Both the position numbers and the translations under genes were made by a program. A stretch of DNA of 64,000 nt from positions 35,752 through 99,751 of the forward strand of contig WRAQ01000005.1 in assembly GCA_009780115.1 (NCBI GenBank), given 5' to 3'. Under the pieces are notes generated by a model. It was not told the DNA's origin. It made no database searches and worked only from the letters and a program-made list of their open reading frames with translations. Shown here one piece after another: positions 53,301 through 61,577 of this stretch (within the stretch, counting starts at the first letter, position 1; each line of letters starts with the position of its first letter). Origin of the DNA: Lachnospiraceae bacterium (GTDB lineage Bacteria > Bacillota > Clostridia > Lachnospirales > Lachnospiraceae).

Positions 53301-53360
53301 ACGAAGCTTTAAATTTTCTTTGGTTGTGTTCCAATGGACACAAACTTAGAAAATCTCTTG
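53301..53360 (-). repeat. Family B structured intergenic element, copy 3
   Basis: On the minus strand GAGATTTTCTAAGTTTGTGT, then CCATTGGAACACAACC and AAAGAAAATTTAAAGCTTCG. The helix AGATTTTCT/AGAAAATTT has one G-T wobble where copy 2 has a G-C, and the inner helix GTGT/ACAC is perfect. It follows the stop of the small gene at 53366 in the same direction. Confidence 0.82.
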
Positions 53361-53365
53361 TTTTT

Positions 53366-53629
53366 TTATTCCTCAATTACCTGAATTTCCAAGAAATCAA
53401 AATCTATTTTCTCAATAAAATTATCTTGACTAAACCGCACTTTGCTATGTCGCTTAAAGTCGCGGATATTAGCATCAAGCCAAACCGGTTTACCTAAATC
53501 AAATTCATAACAAGCGTTGTCTAATGCGTTTAGAATTTTGCGTGTGCGGGTATCATTTTCTTCGTTGCAGATAACAACATCCTTAACTAAACGATTTTCC
53601 GCAAATATTTTTGCCCATAAACGAAACAT
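53366..53629 (-). CDS. Conserved hypothetical protein
   Basis: This 87-residue protein begins MFRLWAKIFAENRLVKDVVI and contains ACYEFDLGKPVWLDANIRDF and RFSQDNFIEKIDFDFLEIQV. I recall closely similar small proteins in many Lachnospiraceae-type genomes, always unnamed. It is soluble with mixed alpha/beta character and no known motif. No good ribosome binding site is seen before the ATG at 53629. It stands alone, with a family B element after its stop. Confidence 0.7.
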   Translation of the reverse strand: MFRLWAKIFAENRLVKDVVICNEENDTRTRKILNALDNACYEFDLGKPVWLDANIRDFKRHSKVRFSQDNFIEKIDFDFLEIQVIEE

Positions 53630-53761
53630 ATGTAGCCCTCACATTTCTTTCATTTATGATGTTAGCATACTTTTCCGGCTTTATGAAGAATATTATTGAA
53701 AATCCCTGCAACATAGTATAAAATAAGTACTAGGAAATATTGAAACCGGAATGGCTATATA

Positions 53762-53816
53762 AGTTGAAAATCAAAGATTTTCAACTGGGAGATTTGCCTA
53801 CGCGCAAAGTCTCCAG
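53762..53816 (+). repeat. Two adjacent hairpins upstream of a small membrane protein gene
   Basis: AGTTGAAAATC (53762-53772) pairs perfectly with GATTTTCAACT (53776-53786). CTGGGAGATTTGC (53785-53797) pairs with GCAAAGTCTCCAG (53804-53816) with one bulge on each side. They share a few bases, so only one may form fully at a time. Confidence 0.75.
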
Positions 53817-53841
53817 ATTTTGGAAGGAATATGGTTATAAA

Positions 53842-53970
53842 ATGAAAATAATGCTAATTATAGGGGCTGTGATAGCAATAATTGTACTAGTCGTAGTTAT
53901 TTTTAGTACTGTAGCAAATGGGATGATGGATCCTACAAAAGAGGACAATAAAAGCGACATTGACAACTAG
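53842..53970 (+). CDS. Small single-helix membrane protein
   Basis: This 42-residue protein (MKIMLIIGAVIAIIVLVVVI then an acidic tail) has one membrane helix with a polar C-terminus. I chose ATG 53842, with GGAAGGAAT upstream. The frame stays open to a TTG at 53740, but that extension is a translation of two perfect hairpins and is probably not coding. It is 9 nt upstream of the C39-like gene and possibly its membrane partner. Function unknown. Confidence 0.5.
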   Translation: MKIMLIIGAVIAIIVLVVVIFSTVANGMMDPTKEDNKSDIDN

Positions 53971-53979
53971 GAGCGGTTT

Positions 53980-54654
53980 ATGCGTTATTTATTCAATGGA
54001 AAAATTGAAAAGCAAAATGATGTTTATCAGATTAAACTACCCTTTAACGTCTGGGAAGTCTGCAAGAAGCGTGATATAATTGATGCAACTATTAATCTTG
54101 CAAATCAAAGTACCGAGTGTAAATTACTGCCGGTTAATAAAAACGGCAGATACAAAATTAATCTTGGCGAAAATGATATTCTGCACATTGATACCGGTCA
54201 GGAACACGAGATTTTACTGCATATCAGAGAAAGCCTTATAAAGCTTGAGAAAGATTCACCTTATAGCTTTACTAATCCAATCCGCAATATCGGCAGTATG
54301 GAAGTAATTATCCAGCCGGTGGATGGTTTGTGCAGTCAAACCTGCATTGCAATGCTGGCCGGGGTAACGATTGCAGAAGTTGTAAATGTGATGGGACTCC
54401 GCGAATGGCAAGCCAAGATGGGGGAGATGATTTCAGCCCTCAATTATTATGGGATTGAACATAGTGATACAGTTATATATACTGAAGGGCGTGAAGTTAC
54501 ACTGCCTAAGTGCTGTATTATGATGGAAAAAATGGGGCTTTATTGCCATTATCTGGTTTATTATGATGGTAAATTTTATGACCCCAATCTGCCTGTTTTT
54601 GAAGAATATGATATGGGTAAATTAGAAGGATATCTTGAGGTAAAATGCTTATAA
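53980..54654 (+). CDS. DUF1905-like plus C39-type papain-like protein
   Basis: This 224-residue protein has an N-terminal beta-rich domain (about 1-95, with GKIEKQNDVYQIKLPFNVWE) resembling DUF1905. The C-terminal cysteine-peptidase-like domain has Cys122 in GLCSQTCIAMLAG, His190 in GLYCHYLVYYDG and Asp201 in FYDPNLP, in C39-like order and spacing. It may cut peptides or act as an immunity-type binding protein; it has no signal peptide. An AGGAGCGG ribosome binding site precedes the ATG. Its stop overlaps the 3' end of the convergent Crp/Fnr gene by 6 nt. Domain names rest on pattern reading only. Confidence 0.65.
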   Translation: MRYLFNGKIEKQNDVYQIKLPFNVWEVCKKRDIIDATINLANQSTECKLLPVNKNGRYKINLGENDILHIDTGQEHEILLHIRESLIKLEKDSPYSFTNPIRNIGSMEVIIQPVDGLCSQTCIAMLAGVTIAEVVNVMGLREWQAKMGEMISALNYYGIEHSDTVIYTEGREVTLPKCCIMMEKMGLYCHYLVYYDGKFYDPNLPVFEEYDMGKLEGYLEVKCL

Positions 54655-55302
54655 AATCTCAAACTTATTTTTTTTGAACTTTAACATTCCCTCATCACGC
54701 ATTTTACATAATTCATTTGACATTGCACTGCGGTCAACACATAGATATTGCGCCATCTCTTCACGGTTAAAAGGGATGGCGAATTTTTTTGTACCATTAC
54801 TATATAAATCGAAAAAACACAATATTTTTTCCCTTGTTGTCCGTTTGGACAGCACCTCAATTTTGCGGTTAAGCGCAAAATTCTTCTTTGCAACCAGCTT
54901 AAGTATATTATTAAGAAGTTTTTTGTGGGACGGGCAAGCATTATCGCACAGTGAAATAATTTTCTGACCATTAATTTTCAAGATTTCCGTATTCTCAGCA
55001 GCGAAAATCATAACCGGGCTGTGAGTAATTCCGGCACAAACAAGAATATCGCCGAAAATTTCAGCTTCCGGCAATTCGGTGAACATCGAGACATTACCCC
55101 GTTCATCTTCCTTGATAATTTTCACGCAACCCGAGATAATTACGCCGGCAAAAGTTACCCTGTCCCCTTCGCTTATGATTATCTCATTTTTCTTATAATA
55201 AGAAGTCCGGGCGGATAAACAGGTTAAGAGTGGTGCAAACTCATCATATGTAATTTCAAGGAATAGCGGGTTATTTTTTACCGCCTCAAAAATATTTTGC
55301 AT
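54649..55302 (-). CDS. Crp/Fnr family transcriptional regulator
   Basis: This 217-residue protein has an N-terminal cyclic-nucleotide-binding-like beta-barrel (about 20-120, with ISEGDRVTFAGVIISGCVKI), a dimerisation helix, and a winged helix at the C-terminus with FNREEMAQYLCVDRSAMSNE. Cysteines at CLSART and CDNACPS could bind a metal or cluster, but there is no clear Fnr-type Cys set. It is divergent from the ECF S-component gene, with 82 nt between the two starts, and two palindromes there may be its operators. Confidence 0.88.
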   Translation of the reverse strand: MQNIFEAVKNNPLFLEITYDEFAPLLTCLSARTSYYKKNEIIISEGDRVTFAGVIISGCVKIIKEDERGNVSMFTELPEAEIFGDILVCAGITHSPVMIFAAENTEILKINGQKIISLCDNACPSHKKLLNNILKLVAKKNFALNRKIEVLSKRTTREKILCFFDLYSNGTKKFAIPFNREEMAQYLCVDRSAMSNELCKMRDEGMLKFKKNKFEIL

Positions 55303-55314
55303 AAAAATCGATTC

Positions 55315-55356
55315 GTTGTTTTTACAACAGACTTATTTAATTTATTGTAATACAAT
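55315..55356 (+). promoter_or_regulatory. Two palindromes in the Crp/Fnr-ECF divergent region (candidate operators)
   Basis: GTTGT-TTTT-ACAAC (55315-55328) and ATTGTA-A-TACAAT (55344-55356) share the half-site TTGT/ACAA. A TATAAT at 55360-55365 serves the plus-strand gene with a poor -35 box, which suits activation by a bound regulator. Confidence 0.5.
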
Positions 55357-55384
55357 GTTTATAATACGTCAAGGAGGAAATAGA

Positions 55385-55927
55385 ATGAATAAACATACAC
55401 TTTTTATAACCCAAACAGCAGTTATGATTGCTTTACTAGTAGGGGCGCAGTTCGTTACCCGCCCGTTAGGCCAGTTCGTAACCGGCTCGTTGGTAAATCT
55501 GATTCTTTTAATCAGCCTTTTTATTATCGGGACCGGCAGCGGGATTACGGTAGGCTTGCTCTCACCGTTTATGGCTCTTCTTGCTGGAATCGGGCCTGCT
55601 TTCCCGCAAATAGTACCTTTTATGGCAACAGGTAACATAATTTTAGTACTTGTTGCAAGCCTTGTCAAAAAACATATGGCAAAAAGCAATAAAAAAGATA
55701 TCCTCATTGCTTCGGCCGGACTTATTGCAGCAAGTGCAGCGAAATTTTTATTCTTATGGATTGCCCTTGTAGTTGTTGCCCTTCCCCTGATACCTGGCAT
55801 CAAAGAGCAGCAAATCGCAGTAATTAGCGTTGCTTTTACATGGCCGCAGTTAGTAACTGCATTAATCGGAAGTACGCTTGCAATGATAATTGTGCCTTTA
55901 CTTAAGCGGGCAAGGATAAAAAGCTGA
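55385..55927 (+). CDS. ECF transporter S-component family protein
   Basis: This 180-residue protein has about five to six membrane helices, with segments FITQTAVMIALLVGAQFVTR, GTGSGITVGLLSPFMALLAG and IVPFMATGNIILVLVASLVK typical of vitamin-type substrate-binding subunits. The EcfT/A energising module is not encoded nearby, as in group II ECF systems. I chose ATG 55385 preceded by AAGGAGGA; the frame extends 23 codons upstream through the operators. Probably regulated by the divergent Crp/Fnr protein. Substrate unknown. Confidence 0.82.
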   Translation: MNKHTLFITQTAVMIALLVGAQFVTRPLGQFVTGSLVNLILLISLFIIGTGSGITVGLLSPFMALLAGIGPAFPQIVPFMATGNIILVLVASLVKKHMAKSNKKDILIASAGLIAASAAKFLFLWIALVVVALPLIPGIKEQQIAVISVAFTWPQLVTALIGSTLAMIIVPLLKRARIKS

Positions 55928-55943
55928 TGCCCGGCGGCATCAG
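55924..55943 (+). terminator. Hairpin at the 3' end of the ECF S-component gene
   Basis: CTGATGCC (55924-55931) pairs perfectly with GGCATCAG (55936-55943) and overlaps the stop codon; TTCTAAG follows. A second hairpin GAGAATGC/GCGTTCTC lies at 55950-55968. The rest of the gap up to cas3 is AT-rich promoter DNA. Confidence 0.5.
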
Positions 55944-56087
55944 TTCTAAGAGAATGCGGAGCGTTCTCGCTATAATGATTTACTTGGTTCGCGCTTTTTA
56001 AATATTCGGTTTGCTCTTAACTTAAAATATTGCCATCTAATATCATAATCGGTTAAATTTTCATGTTGAAAATATTTGGAAATATTC

Positions 56088-56116
56088 TTGTGTAATGTTG
56101 AGAAATATGTTATATT
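56088..56116 (+). promoter_or_regulatory. Putative promoter of the cas operon
   Basis: TTGTGT (56088-56093), a 17-nt spacer and TATATT (56111-56116). Transcription would start near 56123, giving a leader of about 36 nt before the cas3 ATG. Confidence 0.5.
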
Positions 56117-56158
56117 AAATTCAGTTGACGTATACAGGAAGTATATTAAAATACAAAC

Positions 56159-58327
56159 ATGAAATATTTTGCTCACACTAAAGACGGAAAAACATTTGTT
56201 AATGAGAACGAATGTCAAAAACTGGTTGAACATCTAAACAACACTGCCTTTTATGCAATGAAAAGAGCAGAGTTTTTTGAAGCAAGTGAAGCGGCTTATG
56301 TGATTGGATTACTGCATGATATCGGAAAATACAGCGACGGTTTCCAAGCTAAAATTAAAGGAAAGGTAAATATATCTGTACCCCATGCAATGGCCGGGGC
56401 ATTCATACTCAACAATAACTACGATTTATTGTCGAAATATTATGGTATAGCCATAGCTTCTCATCATACAGGGCTTAGTGATTACGGTACCCTTGTTGAC
56501 AAAGATAATAATACATACTGTGGTAAGTTAAATAATCATAAACCGCTAAACTTAATCTATGAAAATGAGGTATTGCTTCCTGCAAAAATAAGCCATAAGC
56601 GGCTAAAACTTTCTATCGGCTATGAAGCCTTTCAATTTTCCATGTATCTGCGAATGCTTTTTTCCGTTTTAGTTGATTCTGATTTTACCGACACAGAAGA
56701 ATTTTGTACTGATACTAAACGTAATACAAATTATACGTGTATTGAAGAACTCTATAATAATCTAATGGATAATATGCCGCAAAATACCGGCGGTAAAGTA
56801 AATACAGTTCGTGCGGAAATCTTAAATGATTGCCTTGCGAAAGCAGAAAATCCACAAGGGTTATTTTCATTATGTGTACCAACAGGCGGCGGGAAGACAC
56901 TTTCATCTCTTGCTTTTGCGCTTAAACATGCTCAAAAACATGGTTTAAGGCGAGTTATCTATGTTATTCCATATACAAGTATCATTGAGCAAAATGCTGA
57001 AGTTTTCAGGGAAAAAGTGGGTGCGGAAAATGTGCTTGAGCATCATAGCGGTTTTGAAATTGACAGTGAGGATTTCAAAGCTCGCTGGGCAAGCGAAAAC
57101 TGGGATATTCCGATTATTGTAACAACGAACGTGCAGTTCTTCGAATCGTTATTTGCTGCTAAAACCACTAAATCCCGCAAAATTCATAATATTACTAAAA
57201 GCGTGGTTATATTTGATGAAGCCCAAATGCTTCCGGGCGACTATCTTTCTCCATGTATGGCAATAATCAGTGAGTTAATCACCAATTATGGGGTAACTGC
57301 GGTTTTGTGTAGTGCTACTCAACCGCTTGTGCATAAATATATGTACAAAAACATTAAGCAAACAGAAATAATCTCGAACCATACCGATTTAGCCAGTAAA
57401 TTAAAACGAGTGAATTTTAATTTTGCCGGAAAAAAATCTGATGATGAGATAATCTTAGAAATAGCTAATCAACATTCAGTATTATTAATAGTAAATTCAC
57501 GCAAACACGCATTTTCTCTCTATGAAAAAACAAAAAGCTTCATATCTCAAAACGGCTTATTTTATTTAAGTACGCTCCTTACCCCGGCTGACAGAACAGC
57601 GAAAATAAATGAAATTAAACGCCGTTTAGCTACCGGCGAACCGGTAGTAGTCATTTCGACACAGTTGCTTGAGGCGGGCGTCGACGTTGATTTCCCGGTT
57701 GTATATCGTAGTCTGGCAGGAATAGATAGTATTATCCAAGCAGGCGGGCGTGCTAACCGCGAGGGTAAATTAGCTGATTTAGGAAAGGTTATTATCTTTG
57801 AACCTACTGAAAGCCCAATTCCGCGTTCTTTGCAACTTTATGCCTCCTGCGGTAAAGAGGTAATTGAATGTCTTAATCAAGATGCTTTTGAACTCGCCGG
57901 AATAACTAAATATTTCGAACTATTAAATCATGCACTCGAGCGAGACGGTATTAGAGATATGAAAGGCATCTTAAATGAGTTTGAAATAAATCGCTGTGGT
58001 GAAATTGTGAAGATGAATTTCGCAACCGCCGCCAAAAATTTTAATCTAATTGATAATAATACCCATAACATAGTTATTCCATGTAATAAAAATTTAGGAT
58101 TGATTAAGAAGTTACGTAATGAAGGAAGTTCGCGTAAATTATTGCGCAAATTGCAAAAGTATAGCATCAATATCTATGATAATGAGTTCATACAACTCCA
58201 AACTGATAACGCACTTGAAAAAATTGATGGTATTAATTTGCTGATTATACCGAAGTATTATTCGCCTGAATCAGGTTTAAATATATTTACAAAAGATAAT
58301 AAAAATGCAGAATGTGCGTTTATATAG
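56159..58327 (+). CDS. cas3: Type I-C CRISPR nuclease-helicase Cas3 (HD plus SF2 helicase)
   Basis: This 722-residue protein has an N-terminal HD nuclease domain (His53-Asp54 in GLLHDIGKYSDGF and the His pair in ASHHTGLSD), then an SF2 helicase with Walker A VPTGGGKT (near residue 245), DEAQ box IFDEAQ (about 353-356), SAT-type motif LCSATQPL and motif VI QAGGRANREG. It unwinds and degrades DNA selected by Cascade. The ribosome binding site is weak (AGGAAG lies far from the ATG). It is the first gene of a tightly packed operon with cas5c only 19 nt after its stop. Confidence 0.97.
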   Translation: MKYFAHTKDGKTFVNENECQKLVEHLNNTAFYAMKRAEFFEASEAAYVIGLLHDIGKYSDGFQAKIKGKVNISVPHAMAGAFILNNNYDLLSKYYGIAIASHHTGLSDYGTLVDKDNNTYCGKLNNHKPLNLIYENEVLLPAKISHKRLKLSIGYEAFQFSMYLRMLFSVLVDSDFTDTEEFCTDTKRNTNYTCIEELYNNLMDNMPQNTGGKVNTVRAEILNDCLAKAENPQGLFSLCVPTGGGKTLSSLAFALKHAQKHGLRRVIYVIPYTSIIEQNAEVFREKVGAENVLEHHSGFEIDSEDFKARWASENWDIPIIVTTNVQFFESLFAAKTTKSRKIHNITKSVVIFDEAQMLPGDYLSPCMAIISELITNYGVTAVLCSATQPLVHKYMYKNIKQTEIISNHTDLASKLKRVNFNFAGKKSDDEIILEIANQHSVLLIVNSRKHAFSLYEKTKSFISQNGLFYLSTLLTPADRTAKINEIKRRLATGEPVVVISTQLLEAGVDVDFPVVYRSLAGIDSIIQAGGRANREGKLADLGKVIIFEPTESPIPRSLQLYASCGKEVIECLNQDAFELAGITKYFELLNHALERDGIRDMKGILNEFEINRCGEIVKMNFATAAKNFNLIDNNTHNIVIPCNKNLGLIKKLRNEGSSRKLLRKLQKYSINIYDNEFIQLQTDNALEKIDGINLLIIPKYYSPESGLNIFTKDNKNAECAFI

Positions 58328-58346
58328 AGATAGGAGGTCAGTGAAA

Positions 58347-59012
58347 ATGGCATATGGAGTTAAATTTAGAGTTTGGGGCGATTATGCTTGTTTTTCCCGT
58401 CCGGAATTAAAAGTCGAACGAGTCAGTTATGATATTATTACCCCATCGGCGGCACGAGGGATCCTTGACAGCATTTATTGGAAACCGGCTATTTTTTGGA
58501 AAATAGACAAGCTTCACGTTATCAACTCAATTGAATTTACAAATATTAGGCGTAATGAGGTTGCGGATACAGCATCATTGTCTAAAGTGAAAAAAATTAT
58601 GAAAAATCCGGAGCCATACCACATTATATCTACTGATGTACGGCATCAACGGGCGGCATTGGTTTTGCGGAATGTTGAATATGTAATTGAAGCGCATTTT
58701 GACTTAACCGATAAGGCAGGTGAGTTAGATACAGTTGAAAAACATTACAACATTGTTTTGCGGCGATTACGTAAAGGTCAGTTTTTTTCGAAACCCTTTC
58801 TGGGAACGCGCGAATTTCCCTGCGATTTTGAGATTATTGAAAATAATGATATTCCGAAATCACAACTTATAGGTGAACGTGATTTAGGTTATATGCTTTA
58901 CGATATGGGTTATCATATTGATAATCAAAAACAATGGGTTGAACCGGCATTTTTCCGGGCAGTATTAAATAATGGTACTCTTGATTTGACGAGCGTGGAG
59001 GTGGTGCAATGA
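58347..59012 (+). CDS. cas5c: Type I-C Cascade subunit and crRNA-processing endonuclease Cas5c
   Basis: This 221-residue RAMP protein begins MAYGVKFRVWGDYACFSRPE and contains ERVSYDIITPSAARGILDSI, both diagnostic of Cas5c (Cas5d), which in type I-C replaces Cas6 and cuts pre-crRNA in the repeat stem. I chose ATG 58347; GTG 58341 is a close alternative with better spacing to GGAGG. Its stop overlaps the cas8c start by 4 nt. Confidence 0.96.
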   Translation: MAYGVKFRVWGDYACFSRPELKVERVSYDIITPSAARGILDSIYWKPAIFWKIDKLHVINSIEFTNIRRNEVADTASLSKVKKIMKNPEPYHIISTDVRHQRAALVLRNVEYVIEAHFDLTDKAGELDTVEKHYNIVLRRLRKGQFFSKPFLGTREFPCDFEIIENNDIPKSQLIGERDLGYMLYDMGYHIDNQKQWVEPAFFRAVLNNGTLDLTSVEVVQ

Positions 59013-60742
59013 TTATTAACGCTTTGAGCGAACATTATGATGTACTCAAAAAAGATGACAAATCGGGGATAAGTAGTCCCGGTTTTCAAAAAACCTATTT
59101 CAATTATACTGCCGTTTTATCCGAACAAGGGGAGTTGTTTGAAGTGATTTCCCATGTCGTTGACAAGAAAAAGCCGCAAAGTGCAATTATGCCGGAAACG
59201 ATGAAAAGTTCCGCGGTTGGTTCATCTCCGGTTTGTGATAATATGTCATATATTTTTGGAGTTGATGATGGCAAGGGAAAAGGCATTCAAAAATTCAATG
59301 TGGCAAAAGAGCTGCATTTAAAACTATTTGAGAGTGCTGTTTCAAAAGAGGGTATTGCAGTCAGATTATTTTTTGAGAATTGGAAACCGGAAACAGTTTC
59401 AGAACGGGAAGAAATTACAAAGCATTTCCTTAAGGGAATATCACCGCCCGGAAATGTAGTATTTAAACTCGTGGGTGAAACCAAGCATTTTCATGAAAGT
59501 GATGAGGTAAAAGAGATATGGCTTAACGAAAATTCAAAGAAGTCTGCCGAAAATGAAGAATGTATCGCCCAATGTGCTATTACCGGTGATATTACAAGTA
59601 TTGCAACATTACATACTCAATTTAAAGGGGTTAAAGGAGCGCAACCCACAGGCGCATCGCTTATTTGTTTTAATAAGACTGCTGATGAGTCATACAATCT
59701 AAAACAATCACATAATTCTCGCGTTTCAGAAATAGCTATGTTTAAATATACAACCTCATTGCAATGGTTATTGAGTTCAGCAGAAAACAAACTCTTCATT
59801 GGTGATGATACATGTGTATTTTGGGCAAACTCCCAGAATTATAAACAATATGAAGAAACAGCGTTTTCTTTGTTGTTTGGAATAAATGATAACGATGAAC
59901 CGGAAGAGAATCAAGTTGAGCGAATTGTAGAAACGCGGGTTAAAGCAATCTTGTTGCAAGGCTCGGAGGGTATTTATACAACTTCTGATTTTAATCCTGA
60001 TACAAATTTCTATGTACTTGGGCTTGCCCCGAATGCGGGCAGAGTTTCCGTCAGGTATTTCTATTGTAATACTTTTGCCGAATTTTGTAATAAAATTAAG
60101 CGGTATTATGATGAAACGCAGGTTATCGGGAATTTAAAGAATATCAAAATAAGACGTTTGATTGATGCTACAATCAGTACTAAAAGCAAGGATAAAAAGG
60201 TTAATCCACTGCTCGGAGGTGCGGTAATGCGGGCGGTTTTATCAGGCAGCAGATACCCGCAAATTTTATTTAATCAAGTAATTTTGCGTGTAAAAACAGA
60301 GAAGCATGTAACTCAAGAAAGAGCCGCTGCAATAAAAGCGTTTCTAATAAGAAATTATAAGGAGGAGATTTTGCCTATGTTAGATGAACAATCTACTAAT
60401 TCCGCCTATGTATTAGGCAGAACTTTCGCAATACTTGAGATGATACAGAAGAACTCAGTTGAGGGAAAGTTAAATGCAACAATCAAGGATAAATATTTCG
60501 CGACAGCGTGTTCTAACCCTGCGCTTGTATTTCCGACATTGTTGAAATTAACACAACATCACTTAGCAAAATTTGACGGAGTTTTCTGGGATAAAAAACT
60601 TGGTGATTGTCTGAAATTAGTTGCGAGTTTCCCGAAAGCGCAAAACATGGAGAACCAAGGACAATTTATCTTAGGTTATTACCATCAAACACAAAAAAAC
60701 TACGAAAAAAGAACAAAGGAGGAAAACAATGTCAGTAATTAA
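59009..60742 (+). CDS. cas8c: Type I-C Cascade large subunit Cas8c (Csd1)
   Basis: This 577-residue protein has Csd1 features: NALSEHYDVLKKDDKSGISS near the start, NMSYIFGVDDGKGKG, CAITGDITSIATLHTQFKGV and LLFGINDNDEP. It recognises the PAM in the I-C effector; the small Cas11 subunit is usually made from an internal start within this gene. An in-frame ATG at 60378 preceded by AAGGAGGAG (60360-60368) is a likely Cas11c start. It overlaps the cas7 start by 14 nt. Confidence 0.95.
   Translation: MIINALSEHYDVLKKDDKSGISSPGFQKTYFNYTAVLSEQGELFEVISHVVDKKKPQSAIMPETMKSSAVGSSPVCDNMSYIFGVDDGKGKGIQKFNVAKELHLKLFESAVSKEGIAVRLFFENWKPETVSEREEITKHFLKGISPPGNVVFKLVGETKHFHESDEVKEIWLNENSKKSAENEECIAQCAITGDITSIATLHTQFKGVKGAQPTGASLICFNKTADESYNLKQSHNSRVSEIAMFKYTTSLQWLLSSAENKLFIGDDTCVFWANSQNYKQYEETAFSLLFGINDNDEPEENQVERIVETRVKAILLQGSEGIYTTSDFNPDTNFYVLGLAPNAGRVSVRYFYCNTFAEFCNKIKRYYDETQVIGNLKNIKIRRLIDATISTKSKDKKVNPLLGGAVMRAVLSGSRYPQILFNQVILRVKTEKHVTQERAAAIKAFLIRNYKEEILPMLDEQSTNSAYVLGRTFAILEMIQKNSVEGKLNATIKDKYFATACSNPALVFPTLLKLTQHHLAKFDGVFWDKKLGDCLKLVASFPKAQNMENQGQFILGYYHQTQKNYEKRTKEENNVSN
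60378..60742 (+). CDS. cas11c: Candidate internally translated Cas11c small subunit
   Basis: Inside the cas8c frame, a strong AAGGAGGAG (60360-60368) lies 9 nt before ATG 60378, which opens MLDEQSTNSAYVLGRTFAIL and runs to the shared stop, giving ~120 residues rich in helices. Type I-C systems make Cas11 from an internal start near this position in the cas8c gene. The strength of the internal ribosome binding site is the main evidence; expression is not shown. Confidence 0.7.
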
Positions 60743-61577
60743 AAACAGATATGATTTTGTAATAATTTTCGATGTGGAAAACGGAAACCCCAATGGGGAC
60801 CCTGATGCGGGCAATATGCCGCGCACCGATGCCGAAACCGGACATGGTATCGTTACCGATGTTTGTCTAAAGCGCAAAATTCGTAATTATGTTGAGCTTG
60901 TTAAAGAAGATAGCGAAAGACATAAGATTTTTATTAAGGAGATTCTTAATCCCAAACTTGAAGCGGCATATATAGCTGAGGGGATTGAGAAGAAAACGAC
61001 AAAATCCGAAGAAATAAAACAAGCGCAATTGTGGATGTGTAAAAACTATTATGATGTAAGGACATTTGGTGCAGTTATGAGTACCGGCGACTGCCCTTGT
61101 GGTATTGTTCGCGGGCCGGTACAGATTAATTTTGCGAAAAGTATTGACCCTGTTATCCCCCAGGAAATAACAATTACCCGTCAAGCTGTCACGAATATCA
61201 AAGATGCGGGTAAAGAAACTGAAATGGGTAAAAAAGCATACATTCCTTATGGACTGTACAAAGCAGAGGGTTTTATTTCGGCTATGTTGGCAGAAAAGAC
61301 TGAATTTTCCGATGATGATATAGGTTTATTATGGGAAGCAATAATCAATATGTTCGAACATGACCGTTCGGCGGCGCGGGGTAAGATGATTGTCCGCAAG
61401 TTAATTGTGTTTAAACACGATAAGCCGATTGGCAATGCTCCCTCGCATACTCTGCTTGAGCGGGTAAAAATAATCCGAAAAGAAAGTGAAGCACCGGCAA
61501 GAGCTTATACTGATTATGATGTATCGGTTAATCATGATAATTTACCGGAGGGTATAAGTATTATTGAAAAACTATGA
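60729..61577 (+). CDS. cas7: Type I-C Cascade backbone subunit Cas7 (Csd2)
   Basis: This 282-residue protein starts MSVIKNRYDFVIIFDVENGN, followed by PNGDPDAGNMPRTDAETGHG, the signature of Csd2/Cas7 proteins. Several copies coat the crRNA. Further family segments are WMCKNYYDVRTFGAVMSTGD and NMFEHDRSAARGKMIVRKL. AAAGGAGG precedes the ATG inside the 3' end of cas8c. It overlaps cas4 by 14 nt. Confidence 0.97.
   Translation: MSVIKNRYDFVIIFDVENGNPNGDPDAGNMPRTDAETGHGIVTDVCLKRKIRNYVELVKEDSERHKIFIKEILNPKLEAAYIAEGIEKKTTKSEEIKQAQLWMCKNYYDVRTFGAVMSTGDCPCGIVRGPVQINFAKSIDPVIPQEITITRQAVTNIKDAGKETEMGKKAYIPYGLYKAEGFISAMLAEKTEFSDDDIGLLWEAIINMFEHDRSAARGKMIVRKLIVFKHDKPIGNAPSHTLLERVKIIRKESEAPARAYTDYDVSVNHDNLPEGISIIEKL

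Noticed and set aside
53740..53841. 34-codon N-terminal extension of the small membrane protein
   Set aside because: It translates two perfect hairpins; a better ribosome binding site precedes ATG 53842.
55369..55803. 144-codon minus-strand open frame opposite the ECF gene
   Set aside because: Shadow of a membrane protein gene; no ribosome binding site.
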